The notes under the pieces were generated by a model. The model had not been told where the DNA came from. It was given only the letters and a program-made list of their open reading frames with translations, and did not search any database. From positions 62,001-126,000 of the forward strand of contig CALSLT010000041.1 in assembly GCA_943787265.1 (NCBI GenBank): a DNA stretch of 64,000 nt, in the 5' to 3' direction. This stretch comes from an uncultured Planctomycetaceae bacterium. Lineage in GTDB: Bacteria > Planctomycetota > Planctomycetia > Planctomycetales > Planctomycetaceae. The translations under genes and the position numbers were made by a program. This document shows, piece by piece, positions 1 through 7,581 of the stretch. Numbering within the stretch: position 1 is the first letter of the stretch; every line of letters starts with the position of its first letter.

Positions 1-1077
1 GCCGTTCGACTGTCCCGGAGGGCCGATGTGCATGACGCCTGAATTTGCTGGCCAGCGGCGGTTCGATCCGGATGCCTGCTCAATATCACGCATCTGCTGA
101 TTCAGGTCGGCGTCGTTGTTCAGTGCTCCTGATCGAGTGTCGTACGCTCGTTCCGCGGCGATCGCCCGCTTGACTCGCAAGTCTTCCTCGTAATCGTTGA
201 GAATTCCCTCAGCTTGCCGTCGTTCGGCTCCCTGTTTTTTGAGTCGTCCCATTTCTGCCTGGATTTGCGACCAGGTGTTAAGTTCCTGCCCGTTTGAGTC
301 GATGACGCCGCCGTCGCCGTTGATGGTCGGGCCAGCTTTGGCAAGTGATCCGTTGGCTCGGTTAATGATCCACGGAGCCGGCCTGGACGTGATGCCGGTC
401 AGCGTTTCCTGAGCCTGCTGCTCGTCTCCAACCTGACGCAGCCAGGCGAGCGCGCCCTTCGGATCTCCGGAGTAGGCATAGGCTGCCGCCAGATTCACCT
501 TGGCGATGGCCAGGTTTGGCTCGCGCGTGACGGCCTGCATCAAATATTGCCGAGCTTCGCCGAGGCGCCCCTGCTGAAGATACGAATAGCCAAGGTCGCT
601 TAGCAGGTAGCCGTCTTCACGATTCGCACTAAGAGCTTCCAGGTAATGCCGCTCTGCTTCTTCGAACTGCTTGGACATGTCACTGATTCGGCCGAGCATG
701 TGATGCGCGGTCGCGTGATGCGGTTCGATACTCAGCACTGTTTCGTATTGAATGCGGGCGTCGTCGTAGAGGCCCTTCTGCATCGAGTCGTTGCCTTTGG
801 CGAGAAATTCCCGCAAACGGCCGACGTTGTTGATCCCGATCGCTGGAGTCTTTGCTCGCGTTTCGGCCGCTTTTGAGGATGCGTTCCGCCATCCTCGACC
901 ACCAATCCGTGGCTTCGTCGCGCTGACCGATCGGTCAGTACCTGACGATGCTTTTTCAGTGGTCAGCGTTTTTTGTGGGTTGAGCGAGCTGAATAGCCCA
1001 TCGCTGAACATCGGCGTTTGACATCCGACAATCAACAGACACAGGCCGGAAGCAACAAATGGTGGGAGTTTGCGCAT
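1..1077 (-). CDS. TPR-repeat lipoprotein, 3' end beyond window
   Basis: The reading frame is open from an ATG at 1077 to the window edge, giving 359 residues with no stop, so the C-terminus is missing. The N-terminus has a short charged stretch, a hydrophobic core and a lipobox LLIVGC with Cys19, predicting an exported lipid-anchored protein. A low-complexity Ser/Thr/Ala linker (about 25-85) leads to three or four tetratricopeptide repeats at about residues 94-220, with typical phrases such as YDDARIQYETVLSIEP and GRLGEARQYLMQAV. After that comes a region rich in Gln, Arg and Glu, probably coiled coil. TPR proteins act as protein-binding scaffolds; no catalytic motif is visible and the partner is unknown. 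It is divergent from the sulfatase gene. Confidence 0.8.
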   Translation of the reverse strand, partial: MRKLPPFVASGLCLLIVGCQTPMFSDGLFSSLNPQKTLTTEKASSGTDRSVSATKPRIGGRGWRNASSKAAETRAKTPAIGINNVGRLREFLAKGNDSMQKGLYDDARIQYETVLSIEPHHATAHHMLGRISDMSKQFEEAERHYLEALSANREDGYLLSDLGYSYLQQGRLGEARQYLMQAVTREPNLAIAKVNLAAAYAYSGDPKGALAWLRQVGDEQQAQETLTGITSRPAPWIINRANGSLAKAGPTINGDGGVIDSNGQELNTWSQIQAEMGRLKKQGAERRQAEGILNDYEEDLRVKRAIAAERAYDTRSGALNNDADLNQQMRDIEQASGSNRRWPANSGVMHIGPPGQSNG

Positions 1078-1431
1078 GAGGGCAACCATCCGTGGTTGAG
1101 GCAGGAAGTCGACAGGCAGGACGCCAACCGGAGATAGAATCTTCCCGAAGTGATGAGAGGCGGATTTATACGAGCATCTCTGAATTCATGTCGAGATGAG
1201 GTTTCGACGGCAGATTGGGTTAGATATGGTTTCTTGATTACAGAAGTGAGGCGAATATCAGCCGCCTGCCACGCCTGGCCGGGGAAGTCCGCAGTGAACA
1301 AAGCAACTCTCATTCGACGCGCTGGCATGTCGGTTCCACCGGGGCGGCGTTCGACCCCGGAAACTTCACGGTCGGGTGGTGGTGAGCTAACCTCTGGGCT
1401 GCCCGCTTTTCAAACCGCAGGACGAAATCCC
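1078..1431. other. Divergent intergenic region, no gene seen
   Basis: These 354 bases separate the divergent TPR lipoprotein and sulfatase genes, so both promoters should lie here. A GTG at 1150 would extend the sulfatase frame upstream, but that extension is Arg-rich and precedes a clear signal peptide, so I treat it as non-coding. I found no convincing -35/-10 pair or hairpin. Confidence 0.4.
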
Positions 1432-2931
1432 ATGACAAGATTGATTCCGGCCATCGTTGGCCTGTTTGCCCTGACGTTTTCCGGTCAGCCGACTCACGTC
1501 GAAGCTGCGGACCGCCCGAACGTCATCTTCTTCATCGCCGACGATGTCAGTTGGAACGACTACGGCTGCTACGGAAACCCGGCAGCTCGAACGCCGCATA
1601 TTGACGCTCTGGCGAAGAACGGAATTCGTTTCGACCAGGCATATCTCACGGCAAGTAGTTGCAGTCCGAGCCGGTCGAGCATCATCACGGGCCGATATCC
1701 ACACAACAATGGGAAGGCGGCCGAGCTGCACCAGCCGATTTCGTGGAACATTCCCTGGTTTCCCGAACTGCTCCGCGACGCCGGTTACTTCACCGCGATT
1801 AGCGGCAAGCATCACATGACGGCGACTAAGGGGCCGAAGGGTGAAACTCGGCCGAAGCCATTTGATTCTGTCGACGGCGGCAGATCGAAAGGCAACAGCG
1901 GCGGACACGCCAACTGGGTTAAGACGACGGAAGACCGGCCCAAGGACAAACCATTCTTCTTCTGGTTCGCCGCGTACGATGCTCACCGCGGGTGGGATGC
2001 CGACAGACAGTGGGGCGCCGATCGCTACGGACCGATGCACAAAGCCAAAGACGTCATCGTGCCTCCGTTCCTCGTCGACGATCAGGCGACTCGCGAAGAC
2101 CTGGCGTCTTACTACAACGAAGTGACACGCTTCGACCACTACATCGGAGCTGTCGTGGCCGAACTGAAAAGGCAGGGCGAACTCGACAACACGCTGATCT
2201 TTGTCCTGGCCGACAACGGACGACCGTTTCCGCGTGCGAAGACTCGCATCCACGACTCGGGCATGAAGACCGCTCTGGTCGCGCACTGGCCGAAGGGGAT
2301 CAAGAAAGCTGGCTTAGCCAGCGACAGTCTCGTCAGCGTGATCGACCTCGCACCGACCGTGCTGTCGGCCGCAGGTTTGAAACCGACGCCATCGATGCAG
2401 GGAGTCAGCATGCAGCCGTTGTTCGAGAATTCTTCGTCGGCGATTCGCAAGTACGCATTTTCCGAACACAACTGGCACGACTACGAAGCTCACGGTCGAG
2501 GAATTCGCGGTAACGGATTTCTCTTCATGAAAAACTCGCGGCCGTACCTCGCTCTGCAAGGGCCTGCCGATTCCGTGCGTTCACCGTCGCATGTCAGCCT
2601 TCAGGCAAAGCGAGACGCCCAAAAGTTGACGGCAGCTCAGAAGGATGTCTTCCTGGCACCCCGGCCGTCGGTCGAGCTTTACGATCTGAAATCCGACCCG
2701 CATCAGCTCAACAACCTGGCCGGGAAGGCAAAATTCGCAGCCCAGCGAAAGCAGTTAGCCAGCGTGCTGGAAACGTGGATCGACGAAACCCACGACAGCG
2801 TCCCTGAAGATATTTCTCACGATTCCTTCGCCCGAGAAACCGGCAAGGCGCTAAACAAGAAAGACTATCGACAAACGACTCCCGGCGAAGATCGAAACGC
2901 ATCGTCAACCAACGCCCCCGGCCCTCGTTAA
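1432..2931 (+). CDS. Secreted sulfatase, heparan N-sulfatase-like (S1 family)
   Basis: A 499-aa type I sulfatase that hydrolyses sulfate esters or sulfamates, probably on sulfated glycans outside the cytoplasm. The ATG at 1432 is chosen because a signal peptide follows directly (LIPAIVGLFALTFSG, cleavage near the AEA at 24-26). Mature-start motif PNVIFFIADD carries the metal-binding Asp37/Asp38. The formylglycine signature is CSPSR at Cys77-Arg81, so the catalytic residue depends on a formylglycine-generating enzyme that is not in this window. The later block ADNGRPFPRAKTRIHDSG resembles the SGSH/heparan N-sulfatase branch more than arylsulfatases. Planctomycetes carry many such genes. The exact substrate cannot be read from sequence. 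Confidence 0.92.
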   Translation: MTRLIPAIVGLFALTFSGQPTHVEAADRPNVIFFIADDVSWNDYGCYGNPAARTPHIDALAKNGIRFDQAYLTASSCSPSRSSIITGRYPHNNGKAAELHQPISWNIPWFPELLRDAGYFTAISGKHHMTATKGPKGETRPKPFDSVDGGRSKGNSGGHANWVKTTEDRPKDKPFFFWFAAYDAHRGWDADRQWGADRYGPMHKAKDVIVPPFLVDDQATREDLASYYNEVTRFDHYIGAVVAELKRQGELDNTLIFVLADNGRPFPRAKTRIHDSGMKTALVAHWPKGIKKAGLASDSLVSVIDLAPTVLSAAGLKPTPSMQGVSMQPLFENSSSAIRKYAFSEHNWHDYEAHGRGIRGNGFLFMKNSRPYLALQGPADSVRSPSHVSLQAKRDAQKLTAAQKDVFLAPRPSVELYDLKSDPHQLNNLAGKAKFAAQRKQLASVLETWIDETHDSVPEDISHDSFARETGKALNKKDYRQTTPGEDRNASSTNAPGPR

Positions 2932-2940
2932 CTTCCATAG

Positions 2941-2957
2941 GTCAGGCTTGGCCTGAC
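2941..2957. terminator. Short perfect hairpin after sulfatase
   Basis: GTCAGGC-TTG-GCCTGAC is a perfect 7-bp stem with a 3-base loop, ten bases after the sulfatase stop codon. There is no T-run, so intrinsic termination is uncertain. A related CGTCAGG/CCTGACG pair lies at 23281-23300. Confidence 0.4.
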
Positions 2958-2974
2958 GAAGTCCTGAAAATTTA

Positions 2975-3082
2975 CAACCACGAAATACACCAAATACACG
3001 AAAACCAGGCCGACAGGTTGAATCCGTCTGTCAGTCTCCAACAAAACTTCAGACAAATTTTCTTTCGTGTATTTCGTGGTTG
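2975..3082. repeat. Long-arm inverted repeat (ACCACGAAATACAC family)
   Basis: The 16-base arm caaccacgaaatacac at 2975-2990 is perfectly complementary to 3067-3082. A second copy of the motif (aaatacacgaaa) follows the left arm and has its own mate before the right arm, so the stem can extend. The loop is about 76 bases. It lies between two co-directional genes. Similar motifs recur in planctomycete intergenic DNA. Confidence 0.75.
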
Positions 3083-3103
3083 CTTCCTCAAGCACATTCC
3101 CGC

Positions 3104-3499
3104 ATGCAAAATTTCAATAATCTTCAGGAAGTCGTCAACCGCTGCGACGAAATCATGTCGCACGCGTGGATGGTGCGTACATTTGTTAAACACAGCGAAG
3201 AAGTGGAAGACTACCCCGAACTCGACGGACTGATGGGCGTCGCACGTACGATCTTCGATGCGTGCCGCGCGTTGGAGACTCAAGTCAGCGATCCGGCGAA
3301 GTATCTGCACATGCTTCGCAAAAAGATCGGGCGACTGAAGAAAGCAACCGTCGAATTCGAGCGAGACGCGAAACAGGTCTCGGTTCACACAAATTTCATG
3401 ATGGCAATCCGGTCGACTCAGATTTGCGTGAGAGAACTTGAAGAGCTGCTGGAAGTCGGTACGAAAATTCAGCAGGCCCAAGCCTCATCGGACTCTTAA
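3104..3499 (+). CDS. Small all-helical conserved-type protein, function unknown
   Basis: The frame from the ATG at 3104 gives 131 residues. Composition is charged and Leu-rich with heptad-like spacing (for example MLRKKIGRLKKATVEFERDA), suggesting a soluble bundle of three or four helices. No signal peptide, membrane segment, metal motif or catalytic motif is visible. An alternative upstream start at 3080 would lie close to the inverted repeat, so I prefer 3104. It is flanked on both sides by intergenic palindromes, which suggests it is transcribed on its own. I do not recognise the family. Confidence 0.6.
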   Translation: MQNFNNLQEVVNRCDEIMSHAWMVRTFVKHSEEVEDYPELDGLMGVARTIFDACRALETQVSDPAKYLHMLRKKIGRLKKATVEFERDAKQVSVHTNFMMAIRSTQICVRELEELLEVGTKIQQAQASSDS

Positions 3500-3549
3500 T
3501 TAAAAACTCACTTCGAATAAAGTTCGATGAATTGAGCAGTGACGTTTCA

Positions 3550-3619
3550 GCCACAGAGTTCACAGAGGCCTCCGAGTAGCTGTGAAAAAAATCTCTGAGG
3601 CCTCTGTGCTCTCTGTGGC
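3550..3619. repeat. Inverted repeat, CCACAGAG family, copy 1
   Basis: Two 23-base arms, 3550-3572 and 3597-3619, are complementary at 21 of 23 positions around a 24-base A-rich loop. The core is gccacagag...cacagaggc. A second, diverged copy lies at 20589-20669. It sits between the helical protein gene and the uvrA-like gene and may act as a 3'-end structure for the former. Confidence 0.8.
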
Positions 3620-3684
3620 TTGAATCCAGATCTGTACGCGACAAGAGCTTCTGAGCAGGCTCCTCAAAGAAATCTACGATTTGC

Positions 3685-6360
3685 ATGTCGAATAGTGTTT
3701 CGCAATCCGCGGCGGTCGTTTCAGAAGCTGACGAGAGCGCCGTGTCCGGGGACTGGATTCGAGTTCGTGGAGCCCGGGTTCATAACCTGCGGAACATCGA
3801 TGTCGATATCCCGCGAGACAAGCTTGTCGTGATTACCGGCGTTAGCGGAAGCGGGAAGAGTTCTCTCGCATTCGACACGCTGTTTGCGGAAGGGCAGCGT
3901 CGGTATCTCGAATGTCTTTCGGCGCGAACTCGGCAGCATCTCACGCAGCTTGAACGTCCCGACGTTGATTCGGTGACCGGTTTGCCGCCGACGATTTGTG
4001 TCGATCAGAAAGTCGGTTCTGCGAGGATTCGAAGCACGCTCGCAACGACTACCGAAATCTACGATTACTTAAGACTGCTTTACGCGAGGGCAGGGCAGGC
4101 TCACTGTCCCGATTGCAACGTTCCTGTTTCGCAGCAAAGTGTAGCGACAATTGTCGAACGCATTCTTGCCCTCGGTGAACGTCGCAAGGTCATGATTCTT
4201 GCGCCGTTGGTTGTCGGGCGAAAAGGTGCTCATCGCGACGTCTTCGAGAAAATTTGCAAGGCTGGATTCGTCCGTGCGCGAGTTAATGGCGAGATCGTTG
4301 ATGCAGGATCGCCGCCGGATCTACCACGCAGCGATGCGCACACGATCGAAGCGATTGTCGATCGGATTATCGTCAAGCCAGGCATCGAAGATCGTTTGCG
4401 TGAGTCCGTCGAGCTGGCGTTGAAGCATGGCGATGGTTCATGCCTGGTTTGCGAGCAGGTCGACGATGCATGGGATGATCAACTCTTCAGCAGCCGCTGC
4501 TGTTGTCCGGATTGCGGCACGAGTTTTCCACCGTTGGAGCCTCGATCGTTCAGCTTCAATAGTCCTTACGGAGCATGTGCGGCGTGTCGCGGGCTCGGCC
4601 GAAAAGTTCCACCGGAAGTCCAGGCGAAGACAAACCAATTGCGTACCGAGCTGACTCGGCAGCCGCTTTGCGAGGAGTGCCACGGAGCCAGGCTCGGTCC
4701 GGTTTCCTGTGCCGTCACATTTTCCCAAACGAAACTGCATGAACTAACGGCGATGACCGTGGCCGAAGCCGCAGAGTTCATTCGAAATGTCGAGCTGAAC
4801 ATGGCTCCGGAAGCAGCTCAGGCCACACAGAGTATTCTTCCGGATGTGGCGTCGAGACTCGAATTCCTGCTGAACGTCGGCGTCGACTATCTGACACTTG
4901 ATCGTCCGACGCCGACACTATCGGGTGGCGAGTTTCAGCGAGCACGCCTCGCCAGCAGTCTCGGATCAGGATTGATCGGGATTTGCTACGTGCTCGACGA
5001 ACCGACGATCGGTCTGCACTCCCGCGACACGAATCGGATGATTGAAATCCTCAAAGATCTGCGAGATCGAGGGAACAGCATCCTCGTCGTGGAGCACGAT
5101 GTTGATTTGATGAAGGCTTCAGAATGGCTCGTTGATCTGGGCCCCGGAGCCGGAAAGGAAGGCGGATCCGTGCTGTGGGCCGGACCGCCGACTGAGCTGA
5201 CTGGCGACTCACCGACGGCCGCAGCGATGTCGACGGATTCAGATTCACCTTTCAATTTGTCTGACGAATCGTCTGTAAGAGACAAATCCATCGAGGAATT
5301 TGGGCGGCATTTGCGGCTCGAAGGAGCGAGTCGGCATAACCTCAAGGATGTGACCGTCGAGATTCCACTCGGAGTTCTGACCGTCGTTACGGGCGTCAGC
5401 GGTTGTGGCAAGTCGTCGCTGATCACGCACACGCTGATCCCCGCCGCACGGCATGCGATCAACGAGTCGTACCGTAGCCGTCGGGCTTCGACAGCCGACG
5501 ATGCGTCGCCACCGCCGACGGATTTGTCACAGCTCGACATCGCCTGTCGCAGCATTTCTGGAACTGAGCACATCGATCGTTTGGTTGTGGTCGATCAGTC
5601 ACCAATCGGTCGGTCGGGACGCTCGAACCCGGCGACTCATACCGGGATGTGGGACGAAGTTCGCAAGGTGTTTGCAAAGACTCGCGACGCTCGCGTTCGA
5701 GGTTTCAAGGCACGACGTTTCAGCTTCAACGCGAAAGATGGACGCTGCCCAGAATGTGAAGGCCGAGGAACCCAACGCATCGAAATGAACTTTCTCCCGG
5801 ACGTGCATGTCGAGTGCTCCGATTGTCGCGGTGCTCGATTCAACGCCCAAACGCTCGGTGTGAAGTATCGAGGCAGCAGCGTCGGTGACGTGCTGCGAAT
5901 GCGGATCGACGAAGCTCGCGACTTCTTCAAAGACTTTCCGAAACTGAAGTCAACGCTCGAAGTGATGTGCGATATCGGGTTGGGATACCTTGAACTCGGC
6001 CAGTCGGCGCTGACACTTTCCGGTGGCGAAGCTCAGCGAATTAAACTGGCCGCAGAACTCGGCAAAGGTGGAGAGGAGAAAGTTCTGTACGTCCTGGACG
6101 AGCCCACAACCGGACTCCATCCAGCCGACGTCGCTCGCCTGCTCGCTTTGTTCAGGCGCCTGATCGAAGAGGGAAACAGTGTGCTGGTCGTCGAACACCA
6201 CCTCGACGTCATCGCATCCGCCGACCGGATCATTGACCTCGGCCCTGAAGGCGGAGAAGCCGGCGGGCAAGTCATTGTTAACGGTTCGCCACGAGATCTG
6301 GTTGACGCGGCAGAAGTCAGCCACACGGGGACTGCGTTGAAAAACTATTTCGTACAGTGA
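3685..6360 (+). CDS. UvrA-family ABC ATPase, short paralogue
   Basis: An 891-aa UvrA-like protein. UvrA proteins bind damaged DNA as dimers and load UvrB in nucleotide excision repair. Two ABC modules are visible: Walker A GVSGSGKSS (52-60) with signature LSGGEFQRARL (about 411), and GVSGCGKSS (about 568) with LSGGEAQRIKL (about 778). Both zinc modules keep CxxC pairs (CPDC and CAAC in the first, CPEC and CSDC in the second). The UvrB-binding region is recognisable (ILAPLVVGRKG...VVDRIIVKPG). The usual insertion domain of roughly 100 residues after the first zinc module is missing: GRKVPPEVQAK runs straight into CEECHGARL. The family norm is about 940 aa. This suggests a second, UvrA2-like copy, with the housekeeping uvrA elsewhere. 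Confidence 0.9.
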   Translation: MSNSVSQSAAVVSEADESAVSGDWIRVRGARVHNLRNIDVDIPRDKLVVITGVSGSGKSSLAFDTLFAEGQRRYLECLSARTRQHLTQLERPDVDSVTGLPPTICVDQKVGSARIRSTLATTTEIYDYLRLLYARAGQAHCPDCNVPVSQQSVATIVERILALGERRKVMILAPLVVGRKGAHRDVFEKICKAGFVRARVNGEIVDAGSPPDLPRSDAHTIEAIVDRIIVKPGIEDRLRESVELALKHGDGSCLVCEQVDDAWDDQLFSSRCCCPDCGTSFPPLEPRSFSFNSPYGACAACRGLGRKVPPEVQAKTNQLRTELTRQPLCEECHGARLGPVSCAVTFSQTKLHELTAMTVAEAAEFIRNVELNMAPEAAQATQSILPDVASRLEFLLNVGVDYLTLDRPTPTLSGGEFQRARLASSLGSGLIGICYVLDEPTIGLHSRDTNRMIEILKDLRDRGNSILVVEHDVDLMKASEWLVDLGPGAGKEGGSVLWAGPPTELTGDSPTAAAMSTDSDSPFNLSDESSVRDKSIEEFGRHLRLEGASRHNLKDVTVEIPLGVLTVVTGVSGCGKSSLITHTLIPAARHAINESYRSRRASTADDASPPPTDLSQLDIACRSISGTEHIDRLVVVDQSPIGRSGRSNPATHTGMWDEVRKVFAKTRDARVRGFKARRFSFNAKDGRCPECEGRGTQRIEMNFLPDVHVECSDCRGARFNAQTLGVKYRGSSVGDVLRMRIDEARDFFKDFPKLKSTLEVMCDIGLGYLELGQSALTLSGGEAQRIKLAAELGKGGEEKVLYVLDEPTTGLHPADVARLLALFRRLIEEGNSVLVVEHHLDVIASADRIIDLGPEGGEAGGQVIVNGSPRDLVDAAEVSHTGTALKNYFVQ

Positions 6361-6372
6361 TGCGAAGTGGAC

Positions 6373-7302
6373 TCAGGCTGTCGGTTGAAGAGCGGATTCG
6401 CGGCGAGGTGACGAGGCTGTAGTTGTGAATGATTCTTCGGGCCGAGTGAGGACTGCCCAGAAGTACGCCGTGAAGAATTCTCTTATCCACGGCGTTTTCA
6501 GAAACGGACGAGTCCAGCCTGCAAGACGTGAGCCGAAAGGTTGTGGTCGCAATGTCCAGTCGAGTGGGCTCGCTTCGAAGGCTCGTTCAAAGTCGCGAAC
6601 CAAGTACTTGTTGAGATAGTCCGTGTCGATTGACTCGTTGAGATATCGATTCTGAATTCGCTCACCATTTGCATCGAAGTCATGCATGTTCGGCGTGTAC
6701 CAGTCTGAATGATAAACGCGCCGGCAGGTCCGCAGCAGTGTTCTTTCTGAAAAGAATACATGAGCCCACGGAACGGGCATTGTGGACCAAAGGTGCGGTG
6801 CAAATGGGTGGTGCCAGCCCCAGGTGCCAATCAGAAGCTGACCGCCAGGTGCCAGTACGCGGTGACATTCCTCAAGCAGGACGGCTGGTTTTGCAACGTG
6901 CTCGAAAACGTCGTAGGCGACGATGACCGTGACAGACTGGTCGTCCAGCGGAAGTCGGTCGGTGTCACTCAGGTGGAACGAGAGTCCGTTCCGAGCAGGC
7001 TGTTGTTTTGCGATTTGGATTGCCTCGGCATCAATGTCGACGCCGATGACTTCTGATGCCCCCGCATCAAGGTAGCAGGGTGAAATTGCTCCGTCGCTGC
7101 ATCCCAGATCCAGGACGATCTCTCCCGCCAGTTGCACACCGGATCGTTCGGCAGCGTCGGTGATTTCCCTGGCCCTGGTCAGTCGATATTCGGCGTAGTT
7201 TTCTTCCGACTGCAATGCGTCTTTCATGTCGTCAGAATGGGCAGCTTCCGACTGATGCATCAGTTTTGCGAGTTGATAGAGAATCTGCTCAGAGATCCAC
7301 AT
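6373..7302 (-). CDS. Class I SAM-dependent methyltransferase
   Basis: A 309-aa methyltransferase of the Methyltransf_11 type. The ATG at 7302 is preferred over one at 7419, because the 39 extra residues are basic and of no recognisable character. Motif I is EIVLDLGCSDGA (61-72), followed by GASEVIGVDID with the acidic ribose-binding residue near Asp89. A post-motif AYDVFEHVAKP and a motif III-like RVLAPGGQLLIGTWGW follow. The C-terminal half is rich in Trp, His and Tyr and probably binds the acceptor, which cannot be identified. There is no signal peptide. It converges on the uvrA-like gene with only 12 bases between the stop codons. Confidence 0.85.
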   Translation of the reverse strand: MWISEQILYQLAKLMHQSEAAHSDDMKDALQSEENYAEYRLTRAREITDAAERSGVQLAGEIVLDLGCSDGAISPCYLDAGASEVIGVDIDAEAIQIAKQQPARNGLSFHLSDTDRLPLDDQSVTVIVAYDVFEHVAKPAVLLEECHRVLAPGGQLLIGTWGWHHPFAPHLWSTMPVPWAHVFFSERTLLRTCRRVYHSDWYTPNMHDFDANGERIQNRYLNESIDTDYLNKYLVRDFERAFEASPLDWTLRPQPFGSRLAGWTRPFLKTPWIREFFTAYFWAVLTRPEESFTTTASSPRRESALQPTA

Positions 7303-7581
7303 GTGCCGGTTTCCTGCCAAGTGTTGAGCGGTGAGTTTGTGTGTCGAGCGTTTTGACGGCTGCAAGAAACCGTCGGTCTTGCGGCCTGCGCTTCCAACTC
7401 GCTCAGCATACTTGATCACGCGACGGAGTCAGTTTTCGTCGGGACGACTGGCCGTTTTTCAGAATACATGTTTCACTCAGTTGCCGGTTCGACATGAGTG
7501 TTGCTTTTGGGCAACGCCGGGACTGCGAAGATGATTTCTCAAAGCGACGTTCTGGCGTGACAACAGGCTGGCGTGTCGAGG

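Noticed and set aside
1387-2286. Long minus-strand open frame opposite the sulfatase gene
   Set aside because: It is an antisense shadow of a clear sulfatase with family motifs, and its own translation has no recognisable features.
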